Assembly (NCBI RefSeq): GCF_021390435.2 | Contig: NZ_JAJVCN010000002.1 | Coordinates: 2,170,001 to 2,234,000, forward strand | From: Kibdelosporangium philippinense | GTDB taxonomy: Bacteria; Actinomycetota; Actinomycetes; Mycobacteriales; Pseudonocardiaceae | Direction of reading: 5' to 3' | Length of the DNA stretch: 64,000 nt | Part shown: one piece after another, positions 23,949 through 31,183 of the stretch | How the letters are laid out: the number at the start of each line of letters is the position of its first letter | Position numbering within the stretch: the first letter of the stretch is position 1 | The notes under the pieces: generated by a model | The model's input: the letters and a program-made list of their open reading frames with translations, nothing else | Database searches by the model: none | What the model was told of the DNA's origin: nothing | Made by a program: the position numbers and the translations under genes

Positions 23949-24552
23949 CGAGAACTCCTGGCTGCTCGAAGAACACGTGCACCAGTTCCCACAGAACGTG
24001 GTACATCGTCACGTGCACCTCTTTGACCACACGGGGATCGCGCGACGCGGCGATCAGTACGTGGTCAGCGACACCGCGTGCGGCGATCCGGCCGCCGTCC
24101 CCGCCGGTCAGCGCGATGCACAACACACCGAGGGACCTGGCCTTGAGTAGGCCACGTAGGACGTTCTCGCACTGGCCGTCGGTGGACAGGCCGAGCGCGA
24201 TGTCGGGTGCTTCGGCGAGGAACTCGATCTGGTGCGCGAAAATTTCGGCAAGGCCAACCCGGTTTGCGACGCTTGTCACCGTCGCCACGTCCGATGTCAG
24301 CGAGATCGCGGGCAGGGCGCGCTTGCCGACGATCACTGGATGCACGAACTCCACGGCGACGTGCTGCGCGTCGGTGCTCGGCCCGCCGTTGCCGAACACG
24401 ACAAGCTTGCCACCCCGGTGAAAACGCCGGGCCATGGCGAAACACGTACCGGCCACGTCGGTCGCATGATCGGCGAGGTCGTTCAACGGAGCGGTCCGGC
24501 GCTCAAGCAGCGCGCCGACCCGCCCGGACAGTGACACAGTTGTCACGTCCAC
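23941..24552 (-). CDS. SIS-domain protein 2 (GmhA-like paralog)
   Basis: 203 aa from GTG 24552, with GAGGAA upstream. SIS motifs are 'KLVVFGNGGPSTDAQHVAVEFVHP', 'ISLTSDVATVTSVANRVG', 'DIALGLSTDGQCENVLRGLLKARSLG' and 'IALTGGDGGRI'. The C-terminal 'KEVHVTMYHVLWELVHVFFEQ' matches that of SIS protein 1, so the pair are divergent duplicates. Here the normally serine-rich loop reads GGPS and STDGQ rather than GGSS and STSGN, so the phosphate site has changed. First gene of the main accessory block. Confidence 0.85.
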   Translation of the reverse strand: MDVTTVSLSGRVGALLERRTAPLNDLADHATDVAGTCFAMARRFHRGGKLVVFGNGGPSTDAQHVAVEFVHPVIVGKRALPAISLTSDVATVTSVANRVGLAEIFAHQIEFLAEAPDIALGLSTDGQCENVLRGLLKARSLGVLCIALTGGDGGRIAARGVADHVLIAASRDPRVVKEVHVTMYHVLWELVHVFFEQPGVLDA

Positions 24553-24597
24553 ACTTCCTCTTCGATTGTCAGCTCAAGTGATGGGAGAGCGGTCAGG

Positions 24598-24984
24598 TCA
24601 CCTTCTTCTTGGCACCCAGTTCACGGGTACGTCAGGACCGAGTATTCCCGTTCCCTGCCGGGGTGAGTCCCGTGGCGTGGGCACATGCCGTACCGGCGTT
24701 CCGTTGGCGGATGGGCGCCAGGACTGCGGGTCGGGCGTCAATCCGAGCAGGTAGGTCACCGTGCAGCGCAAGGCGATCGACAGCTCCGGCAGCAGGCCGA
24801 GGTCAAGCCCGCGGCCGTTCTCCATCGCGCTGAGGCCCCGGTTGGTGGTCTGGTTGCCGCGCTCGGCCAATCTCGCGACGACCTCGCGCTGGGTCATGCC
24901 CAGCGCCAACCGGCGTTCTCGAATACGTTGCGCGCAAACCCAATGGCGTTCGCGCGCCGGATTGATGGTTCTGGCAGCAGTCAC
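24598..24984 (-). CDS. XRE-type helix-turn-helix regulator
   Basis: About 128 aa from GTG 24984 (a start at ATG 25044 lacks a ribosome-binding site). The HTH reads 'CAQRIRERRLALGMTQREVVARLAERG' in parts, followed by 'GLSAMENGRGLDLGLLPELSIALRCTVTYLLGL'. The C-terminal 40 residues are Pro/Arg-rich and unrecognised. It lies 45 bp before the SIS2 gene on the same strand, so it may be cotranscribed with, and control, the hydrogenase accessory operon. Confidence 0.8.
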   Translation of the reverse strand: MTAARTINPARERHWVCAQRIRERRLALGMTQREVVARLAERGNQTTNRGLSAMENGRGLDLGLLPELSIALRCTVTYLLGLTPDPQSWRPSANGTPVRHVPTPRDSPRQGTGILGPDVPVNWVPRRR

Positions 24985-25061
24985 CGGACACCTCTGTCCG
25001 CTGGGGAACGACACAAGTGTCGTCCTGTCACGCTGGCGCGTCAAACGTTACGAACAAAGAA

Positions 25062-25337
25062 TCATGGATTCAATGGATCCGGCATCTCGGCGAGCGGATG
25101 GATCTCGTAACGCGCGAAGTTGTAGACCGGCGACATCGCGAGCAGTCGCTCGAGTTCCTCATTGGAGGATACGTCGTACATCCACGCGCCACCGTGCTGG
25201 CCGACCAGGTGGTAACGCGCGACAACCTTGCCATTGTGTTCCAACGGCCCAGCGTACTTGGGCATTCGTGCCACCGCGGCGGCCATCTCGCCGGACAGCA
25301 GGGAAAGTTCCATCCGCCACAGCACGAGGAATTTCAT
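25062..25337 (-). CDS. Muconolactone-isomerase-like small protein
   Basis: 91 aa: 'MKFLVLWRMELSLLSGEMAAAVARM', 'GKVVARYHLVGQHGGAWMYDVSSNEELERLLAMSPVYNFARYEIHPL', read in parts. The ferredoxin-like dimeric barrel with the 'LLAMSPVYNFARYEIHPL' end resembles muconolactone delta-isomerase relatives. No ring-cleavage pathway is near, so a true isomerase role is doubtful. Its start overlaps the YceI gene by four bases. Confidence 0.75.
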   Translation of the reverse strand: MKFLVLWRMELSLLSGEMAAAVARMPKYAGPLEHNGKVVARYHLVGQHGGAWMYDVSSNEELERLLAMSPVYNFARYEIHPLAEMPDPLNP

Positions 25338-25855
25338 GACACGTCGACCTCTGCTTCGATACTCACCGAATCGGCGAGTTTCAGAGCGCCGAGGAATGCC
25401 GAATAGGGCTTGATCCCGTACTCGGACTGGATCACCGAGCCGGTGGCGGTATACACATTTTCACTCGGATGGCCGACACTCAGCGTCAGCGGCCGGTCCC
25501 TCCCGTGCAGGCTCAGCGTGCCGTCGACGGTTCCGTTATCGCCGTTAGCGGTGATCTTCGTACTGGTGAAGGTGATCTCCGGATGCCGTTCGGTGTCCAG
25601 CAGGCGCCGCGCGGTCACGCCGATCTCCCGTTTGTCCCTTTCGGACAGCGGCTTGATCCCGCCGGTTCCTTCCAGCACCCGCAGTGACGCGGTTTCGGCG
25701 GTCACCGTGAGCGTGCTGTCGGCGAGATCGTCCGCGATCACGAGCTCGCCCGACCATCGGGTGACTTCGATGGTCAGGTCGTGACCTGCTTGTGCGGCAA
25801 CACCTTGCCGCCCGGTGCGGAGCAGCAGCCTGCCGTTTTCAGGTCCGATACGCAT
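25334..25855 (-). CDS. YceI-family lipocalin-like protein
   Basis: 173 aa without a signal peptide, so cytoplasmic. YceI pattern: 'GHDLTIEVTRWSGELVIAD', 'TLTVTAETASLRVLEG', 'ERHPEITFTSTKI', 'VDGTLSLHGRDRPLTLSVG' and the end 'EYGIKPYSAFLGALKLADSVSIEAEVDVS' (in parts). The fold binds polyisoprenoids or other hydrophobic ligands. It sits between a helix-turn-helix regulator (28 bp away) and the small isomerase-like gene, all leftward, and may be a ligand carrier for that unit. Confidence 0.88.
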   Translation of the reverse strand: MRIGPENGRLLLRTGRQGVAAQAGHDLTIEVTRWSGELVIADDLADSTLTVTAETASLRVLEGTGGIKPLSERDKREIGVTARRLLDTERHPEITFTSTKITANGDNGTVDGTLSLHGRDRPLTLSVGHPSENVYTATGSVIQSEYGIKPYSAFLGALKLADSVSIEAEVDVS

Positions 25856-25882
25856 GTACGCACAGTAAGACCGCCGAGGCCG

Positions 25883-26368
25883 TCATGCCAGTGGCAGATC
25901 GCCGAACCGTTCCTGCAACCGGCGAAGATCACGCATCCGTGGCTCGGTCTCGCCACCGACCCAGCGGCTCACCGTCCGTACCGACACACCCAGCTGTTTG
26001 GCTACGTCCTGTGGCGTCAGGCCTTCGCTGCGCAGCACCTCGGTCATCCATTCGGCGAACGTGTTCGTCTGAGCGGGATTCTGGCCGTCGGTGCGAGGAT
26101 CAGCCGGGATACCGGAATGCGAGTGCAGGACGTCGATCTCGACGTGTTCAGGGAAGATCCGGAAACAAATCTGAATCGTGCCGACCGGACCGGCCGCGGC
26201 CAGCAGCGCACGGAACACCGTCTGGGTCAGCTCCCGGTTTCCCGCTTCGGTGAGTGGCGAATCGGTCAGGCTCGCCCGGACGAATTCCTGGATTTCCGGA
26301 ATCGAGGAAGGGCGTGCTGGAAACGTTTTCGACACCACCACGACGGGGAGTACTTCGACCGGTTCCAC
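25883..26368 (-). CDS. Regulator combining an anti-sigma-like N-terminus and XRE HTH
   Basis: 161 aa. The N-terminal 80 residues ('FPARPSSIPEIQEFVRASLTDSPLTEAGNRELTQTVFRALLAAAG' in parts, then 'GTIQICFRIFPEHVEIDVLHSHSG') resemble the first half of RsbW-like HATPase domains, without the later ATP-binding boxes. The C-terminal 55 residues form a clear HTH: 'GLTPQDVAKQLGVSVRTVSRWVGGETEPRMRDLRRLQERFGDLP' in parts. It is divergent from the hydrogenase structural operon across a 15-bp inverted repeat, so it is a good candidate for its regulator. Confidence 0.7.
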   Translation of the reverse strand: MEPVEVLPVVVVSKTFPARPSSIPEIQEFVRASLTDSPLTEAGNRELTQTVFRALLAAAGPVGTIQICFRIFPEHVEIDVLHSHSGIPADPRTDGQNPAQTNTFAEWMTEVLRSEGLTPQDVAKQLGVSVRTVSRWVGGETEPRMRDLRRLQERFGDLPLA

Positions 26369-26416
26369 GATATAAGCCTATGTCTTGCCGCACCGTCCGG
26401 CCAAGTCTAGTGTCGG

Positions 26417-26464
26417 GTGATCCGGTTCCCTTTCGCCCCAGCAAGGTCAAGGGAACCGGATCAC
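26417..26464. promoter_or_regulatory. 15-bp perfect inverted repeat upstream of the hydrogenase operon
   Basis: Arms GTGATCCGGTTCCCT (26417-26431) and AGGGAACCGGATCAC (26450-26464) are separated by 18 bases. It lies 69 bp before the small-subunit start and 48 bp before the divergent regulator start. There is no T-run after it, so an operator or 5'-UTR hairpin is more likely than a terminator. Confidence 0.8.
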
Positions 26465-26533
26465 GCGGCACTGCGTCGGAAGACGCGAAACGAGGGGACT
26501 CCTACCTCTGGTGTATTCGTCTGGAGCTCGATC

Positions 26534-27574
26534 ATGAGCGAAGCTGAAGAACCTGTTGTCCATATTCTGTGGATGAACGGTGGCTTGAGTTGCGACGGCG
26601 ATTCGGTCGCCTTGACCGCGGCCACCCAGCCGAGCATCGAGGAGATCGTCCTCGGTGCGCTGCCTGGCCTGCCGAAGATCGCCGTGCACTGGCCGCTGAT
26701 TGATTTCGAATGCGGCCCCGAGCAAGGCACGGACACGTTCATCGAGTGGTGGCACAAGGCAGACCGCGGCGAGCTCGAACCGTTCGTGCTGGTCGTCGAG
26801 GGATCGATCCCGAACGAGGCGATCAAGGACGAGGGCTACTGGTGCGGGTTCGGCAACAACCCGGAGACCGGGCAACCGATGACCACATCGGAATGGCTGG
26901 ATCGGCTTGCTCCCAAGGCTTTGGCGGTCCTCGCGGTAGGCACGTGCGCGACCTACGGCGGAATCCACGCCATGGCTGGCAATCCGACCGGCGCGATGGG
27001 CGTTCCCGACTACCTCGGCTGGGACTGGCAGTCCAAAGCCGGAATCCCGGTCGTCTGCGTGCCAGGATGCCCGATCCACCCCGACAACCTCGCCGAGACC
27101 ATCCTGTACCTGCTCTACCAAGCGGCCGGGCAGGCGCCGATGATCCCGTTGGATGAGGCACTGCGTCCACAGTGGCTGTTCGGTGCGACTGTCCACGAAG
27201 GATGCGACCGTGCCGGGTACTACGAGCAAGGCGAGTTCGCCAAGGAATACGGATCGCCCAAGTGCCTGGTGAAACTGGGGTGCTGGGGTCCTGTGGTCAA
27301 GTGCAACGTGCCGAAACGCGGCTGGATCAACGGTGTCGGCGGCTGCCCGAACGTCGGCGGCATCTGCATCGCGTGCACCATGCCGGGTTTCCCGGACAAG
27401 TTCATGCCGTTCATGGACGAACCGCCGGGCGCGCGTGTGTCGGCCGCCGCGAGCAGCATGTACGGCACGGTGATCCGTGCGTTGCGTGGCTTCACGATGA
27501 AGTCCGTCGACGCGGAACCCAAGTGGCGGCAAAAGGGTTCGGAGCTTCTGACCGGCTACAAGAGCACTTGGTGA
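26534..27574 (+). CDS. hhyS: [NiFe]-hydrogenase small subunit, group 1h type
   Basis: 346 aa from ATG 26534 (GGAG eight bases upstream). 'HILWMNGGLSCDGDSVALTAA' (in part) gives Cys20-x-x-Asp23 where most families have CxxC; this CxxD is the mark of the actinobacterial enzymes with a 3Cys1Asp proximal cluster. Further cluster ligands: 'AVGTCATYGGI', 'VCVPGCPIHPDN', 'HEGCDRAGYYEQGEFA', 'CLVKLGCWGPVVKCNV', 'GGCPNVGGICIACTMPGFPD'. There is no RRxFxK Tat signal, so the enzyme is expected on the cytoplasmic side. It passes electrons from the active site out through three clusters. The next gene is the large subunit, four bases downstream. Confidence 0.95.
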   Translation: MSEAEEPVVHILWMNGGLSCDGDSVALTAATQPSIEEIVLGALPGLPKIAVHWPLIDFECGPEQGTDTFIEWWHKADRGELEPFVLVVEGSIPNEAIKDEGYWCGFGNNPETGQPMTTSEWLDRLAPKALAVLAVGTCATYGGIHAMAGNPTGAMGVPDYLGWDWQSKAGIPVVCVPGCPIHPDNLAETILYLLYQAAGQAPMIPLDEALRPQWLFGATVHEGCDRAGYYEQGEFAKEYGSPKCLVKLGCWGPVVKCNVPKRGWINGVGGCPNVGGICIACTMPGFPDKFMPFMDEPPGARVSAAASSMYGTVIRALRGFTMKSVDAEPKWRQKGSELLTGYKSTW

Positions 27575-27578
27575 TGTG

Positions 27579-29372
27579 ATGACCAGCACGAAACGTAGTG
27601 CGGACACCGGCACAGCGGGCCGTGAACTCACCGAGATGGCGTGGGATCCGGTCACCAGGATCGTCGGCAGCCTCGGGATCTATACGAAGATCGACTTCGC
27701 CGCGAAGGAAGTCGTCGAGTGCCACAGCACGTCGTCGATCTTCCGTGGCTACAGCATCTTCATGAAGGGCAAGGACCCGCGCGACGCGCACTTCATCACC
27801 AGCCGGATCTGCGGGATCTGCGGTGACAACCACGCGACGTGCTCGGTCTACAACCAGAACATGGCATACGGCGTCCGCCCGCCACACCTCGGTGAGTGGA
27901 TCATCAACCTCGGCGAGGCGGCCGAGTACATGTTCGACCACAACATCTTCCAGGAGAACCTGGTCGGGGTGGACTACTGCGAGAAGATGGTCGCGGAGAC
28001 CAACCCTGGTGTGCTGGAACTGGCCAACCGCACCGAAGCGCCGCACGCGGGCGAGCACGGCTACCGCACGATCGGCGACATCATGCGGTCGCTCAACCCG
28101 TTGGAAGGCGAGTTCTACCGTGAGGCCCTGCAAGTCAGCCGGTACACGCGGGAGATGTTCTGCCTGATGGAAGGCAGGCACGTCCATCCGTCCACTTTGT
28201 ATCCGGGTGGTGTCGGTACGGTCGCGACAGTCCAGTTGTTCACGGACTATCTGACCAGGCTGATGCGGTACGTGGAGTTCATGAAACGGGTCGTGCCGAT
28301 GCACGACGACCTGTTCGGCTTCTTCTACGAAGCCCTGCCGGGCTATGAGAAAGTCGGCCAGCGCCGGATCCTGTTGGGCTGCTGGGGCAGCCTGAACGAC
28401 CCGGACCACTGCGACTTCACCTACGAGAACATGGCCGACTGGGGCCGCAAGATGTTCGTCACCCCAGGCGTTGTCGTCGATGGCAAGCTCGTCACCACGA
28501 GCCTTGTGGACATCAACCTCGGTATCCGGATCCTCTTGGGACACTCGTTCTACGAGGACTGGGAAGACCAGGAGATGTTCGTCTCCCGTGACCCGCTTGG
28601 CAACCCGGTCGACCGGCGACATCCGTGGAACCAGCACACGATCCCACGACCGGCCAAACGGGACTTCGACGACAAGTACTCGTGGACGATGTCGCCGCGG
28701 TGGTTCGACGGCAACGACTACCTGCCCCTGGACACAGGTGGTGGCCCGATCGCTCGCCTGTGGACGACCGCGCTGGCGGGACTTGTGGACACACCGCATG
28801 TCAAGGCGACTGGCCACAGTGTCCTGATCAACCTGCCGCGAACAGTGACAAAACCTGAGGTCACCTTCGAGTGGAAGATTCCGAAGTGGAGCAACGCGCT
28901 CGAACGCAACCGGGCAAGGACGTACTTCCAGGCATACTCGGCCGGGTTGGCGCTGTACTTCTGCCAGAAGGCGCTCGAGGAGATCAGGGCTGGGCACACC
29001 AAGACGTGGGAGCAGTTCAAGGTCCCGGACGAGGCCGTGAGCTGTGGCTTCACCGAGGCCGTTCGCGGTGTGCTGTCGCACCACATGGTCATTCGCGGTG
29101 GCAAGATCGCCAACTACCACCCGTATCCACCGACTCCGTGGAACGGCAGCGTCCGTGACGTCTACGGAACTCCCGGGCCCTACGAGGACGCGGTGCAGAA
29201 CACACCGATCTTCGAGGAGAACCCGCCGGAGAACTTCAAGGGCATCGACATCATGCGCGCGGTCCGCAGTTTCGACCCGTGCCTGCCCTGCGGTGTGCAC
29301 ATGTCCCTTGGAACAGGAAAGGTGCTCAAGAAGCTGCACACTCCGCACGCCTTCAACGGCGAGTACGCGTAG
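27579..29372 (+). CDS. hhyL: [NiFe]-hydrogenase large subunit, group 1h type
   Basis: 597 aa from ATG 27579 (an in-frame GTG at 27576 is possible). Active-site cysteines: Cys78/Cys81 in 'SRICGICGDNHATCSVYNQN' and Cys568/Cys571 in 'FDPCLPCGVHM'. About 23 residues follow His574 and would be cut off by the maturation protease. 'AWDPVTRIVGSLGIY' opens the subunit, with Glu of the proton channel region replaced by the usual 'DPVTRI' form. The L1 pattern with 'SVYNQNMAYGV' agrees with group 1h, known for high-affinity oxidation of trace H2 in Streptomyces, Rhodococcus and Mycobacterium. Affinity in this organism is inference. Confidence 0.95.
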   Translation: MTSTKRSADTGTAGRELTEMAWDPVTRIVGSLGIYTKIDFAAKEVVECHSTSSIFRGYSIFMKGKDPRDAHFITSRICGICGDNHATCSVYNQNMAYGVRPPHLGEWIINLGEAAEYMFDHNIFQENLVGVDYCEKMVAETNPGVLELANRTEAPHAGEHGYRTIGDIMRSLNPLEGEFYREALQVSRYTREMFCLMEGRHVHPSTLYPGGVGTVATVQLFTDYLTRLMRYVEFMKRVVPMHDDLFGFFYEALPGYEKVGQRRILLGCWGSLNDPDHCDFTYENMADWGRKMFVTPGVVVDGKLVTTSLVDINLGIRILLGHSFYEDWEDQEMFVSRDPLGNPVDRRHPWNQHTIPRPAKRDFDDKYSWTMSPRWFDGNDYLPLDTGGGPIARLWTTALAGLVDTPHVKATGHSVLINLPRTVTKPEVTFEWKIPKWSNALERNRARTYFQAYSAGLALYFCQKALEEIRAGHTKTWEQFKVPDEAVSCGFTEAVRGVLSHHMVIRGGKIANYHPYPPTPWNGSVRDVYGTPGPYEDAVQNTPIFEENPPENFKGIDIMRAVRSFDPCLPCGVHMSLGTGKVLKKLHTPHAFNGEYA

Positions 29373-29374
29373 CC

Positions 29375-29917
29375 ATGGCCATCGGGGAGAAGATCGAGCA
29401 ACTGCTGGACTCACTGCGTCCCGGCAGGGACAAGGAGATCGCCGAGGAGCTGGTCCGGTTGCTCGTCGAGATGTACGGCGACGGGCTGAGCAGGATCGTG
29501 CAGATCCTGAAGAACGATCCGGACCTGCTCGACCGGCTCGCCGGCGACGAGTTGGTGGAAAGCCTGTTGCTGCTGCACGATCTGCATCCGGTCGATGTGG
29601 ACACCCGAATCCAACGTGCCCTTGATCGGGTGCGGCCGTATCTGGGATCCCACGCTGGCGGTGTCGACTACCTGGGTGTGGATTCCGGTGGGATCGTGCG
29701 GCTTCGGCTGGAGGGCAGTTGCCATGGCTGCCCTTCGTCGACCATCACCGTGAAGATGGCGATCGAGACAGCGATAACGGCGGCTGCCCCCGAGGTCGCC
29801 GGGATCGATGTGGCCGGCGTGTCCCAGCCCGGCTTGTTGCAGGTCGGGATGGGACCGCCGCCTGACTGGCACGCACCGGGCACGGTGTGTCCCGCGACCG
29901 GAGCCGAGGCGTCGTGA
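29375..29917 (+). CDS. NifU-like [Fe-S] scaffold protein of the hydrogenase operon
   Basis: 180 aa from ATG 29375. An N-terminal helical part (1-75; 'KIEQLLDSLRPGRDKEIAEELV') is followed by a NifU C-terminal domain: 'LDRVRPYLGSHAGGVDYLGVDSGGIVRLRLEGSCHGCPSSTITVKMAIETAI' in parts, with the CxxC cluster site in 'GSCHGC'. It may build or repair clusters of the small subunit. The C-terminal tail ('PDWHAPGTVCPATGAEAS') is unrecognised. The stop overlaps the next start (GTGA). Confidence 0.9.
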   Translation: MAIGEKIEQLLDSLRPGRDKEIAEELVRLLVEMYGDGLSRIVQILKNDPDLLDRLAGDELVESLLLLHDLHPVDVDTRIQRALDRVRPYLGSHAGGVDYLGVDSGGIVRLRLEGSCHGCPSSTITVKMAIETAITAAAPEVAGIDVAGVSQPGLLQVGMGPPPDWHAPGTVCPATGAEAS

Positions 29918-30510
29918 CTTCGTTACGCAAGTTCGTCGGCGCGCCGCCTCCGTCGCCATCGCCGAAGCAAGCGCTTGAGCGGTGCGAAATGTGTGGCGTG
30001 GACGTCGCGTCTTCGCACAACCATGTGGTCGATATCGACCACCGGGCTTTGCTGTGCGTGTGCCGCCCATGCTTCCTTTTGTTCACACGCAGTGATACAG
30101 GCAAGTTCCGGGCCGTGCCTGAGCGGTATCTGTCGGACCCGTCACTCACTTTGGGGGAATGGCAAGGGTTGGGGATACCGGTGGGGACGGCGTTCTTCCT
30201 GCGCGGTGAAACCGGGTTGGCGGCGTTCTACCCGAGCCCCGCGGGTGCGACCGAATGCTTGCTCGATTTGGCTGCGTGGACCGATCTGGCGTCGTCGCAT
30301 CCGTTGCTCGCCTCGGCGCGGCCAGAGGTTGAGGCGATCTTGATCAGGGAGGTTTCCGGGACCGTCGAGTGTTATCTCGTGCCGATCGATGCGTGCTATC
30401 AGCTTGTAGGCACGGTTCGGTTGTACTGGAAGGGTTTTGACGGCGGGACCGAGGCTCTGTCAGCGATTGAGGCGTTCTTCGCCGATGTCCGCTCGAAGGC
30501 GGGAGCGTGA
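29914..30510 (+). CDS. Hydrogenase-operon accessory protein with zinc-ribbon-like N-terminus (DUF5947-like)
   Basis: 198 aa from GTG 29914. An N-terminal metal-site candidate has 'CEMCGVDVASSHNHVVD', then 'LLCVCRPCFLLF', i.e. two Cys pairs about 30 residues apart. The remainder contains 'GIPVGTAFFLRG', 'FYPSPAGATECLLDLAAW', 'VEAILIR' and 'CYLVPIDACYQLVGTVRLYWKGFDGG' in parts. I recall DUF5947 as the label for this family in Streptomyces hydrogenase loci; the name is from memory. A role in small-subunit assembly or electron transfer is inference. Coupled to its neighbours on both sides. Confidence 0.7.
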   Translation: MTSLRKFVGAPPPSPSPKQALERCEMCGVDVASSHNHVVDIDHRALLCVCRPCFLLFTRSDTGKFRAVPERYLSDPSLTLGEWQGLGIPVGTAFFLRGETGLAAFYPSPAGATECLLDLAAWTDLASSHPLLASARPEVEAILIREVSGTVECYLVPIDACYQLVGTVRLYWKGFDGGTEALSAIEAFFADVRSKAGA

Positions 30511-30511
30511 G

Positions 30512-31144
30512 GTGGACCAGCTCGTGTTCGACTGCGTTGGCGTACGTGTTGAGCGGTACGCTGTCACGCCGTCCATGACGCTGGAACTTCGGATCACGGA
30601 AACTTCGGGCGTGCGGATCGACGCGATCGCTTTGCGCTGCCAGATCCGGGTCGAACCTCATCGGCGGCGTTATTCGGCTGAGGAGGCGGAGAGCCTGCAT
30701 GATCTCTTCGGCTCGCCGGACCGGTGGGCCGACACTCTCAAACCCATGCAGCTGGCCAACTTGTCGGTGATGGTTCCCGGCTTCACCGGAAGTGCCACTG
30801 TGGACCTTTTGCTGCCGCTCACGTACGACATGGAGATCGCGACCACGAAGTACTTCAACGGCCTGACGGACGGCACGATCCCGCTGCTGTTGTTGTTCAG
30901 CGGCACGGTTTTCTCCTCTTCCACCGGAAAACTTCAGGTACAGCAGGTACCTTGGAGCAAGGAGACCTCGTATCCGTTGCCAGTGAAGGCTTGGCGTGAG
31001 TCGATAGATGTGCATTTCCCGAACAGCGCGTGGTTGAAGGTGCACCGGGAAACCCTGGATTCGTTGCGGCGGTACAAAACCAGGCACGCCCTGCCGACGT
31101 GGGAGAGCGCGCTGATCGCCCTGCTCGACCGGTCACCCTCGTGA
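30512..31144 (+). CDS. Hydrogenase-operon accessory protein (DUF6084-like)
   Basis: 210 aa from GTG 30512, one base after the preceding stop. No Cys motif, signal or membrane helix. Conserved-looking stretches: 'YAVTPSMTLELRITETSG', 'IDAIALRCQIRVEPHRRRY', 'GFTGSATVDLLLPLTYDMEIATTKYFNGL', 'IPLLLLFSGTVFSS' and 'PNSAWLKVHRETLDSLRRYK', read in parts. I recall DUF6084 as its label in related clusters, from memory. Function unknown. The last codons and stop lie in the first arm of the 46-bp palindrome. It ends the structural operon, facing hypF. Confidence 0.7.
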   Translation: MDQLVFDCVGVRVERYAVTPSMTLELRITETSGVRIDAIALRCQIRVEPHRRRYSAEEAESLHDLFGSPDRWADTLKPMQLANLSVMVPGFTGSATVDLLLPLTYDMEIATTKYFNGLTDGTIPLLLLFSGTVFSSSTGKLQVQQVPWSKETSYPLPVKAWRESIDVHFPNSAWLKVHRETLDSLRRYKTRHALPTWESALIALLDRSPS

Positions 31145-31183
31145 GTGGTTAGCCGTGTTCTAACCCTGCTAACCACTCACGAG
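31138..31183. repeat. 46-bp palindrome, copy 1 (candidate bidirectional terminator)
   Basis: Perfect 15-bp arms CTCGTGAGTGGTTAG (31138-31152) and CTAACCACTCACGAG (31169-31183) around a 16-base centre. The left arm gives the stop of the DUF6084-like gene (TGA at 31142), the right arm the stop of hypF (TAG on the minus strand). Confidence 0.92.

Noticed and set aside
27492..29414. 640-aa minus-strand frame
   Set aside because: Entirely antisense to the hydrogenase large subunit, which has complete active-site motifs.
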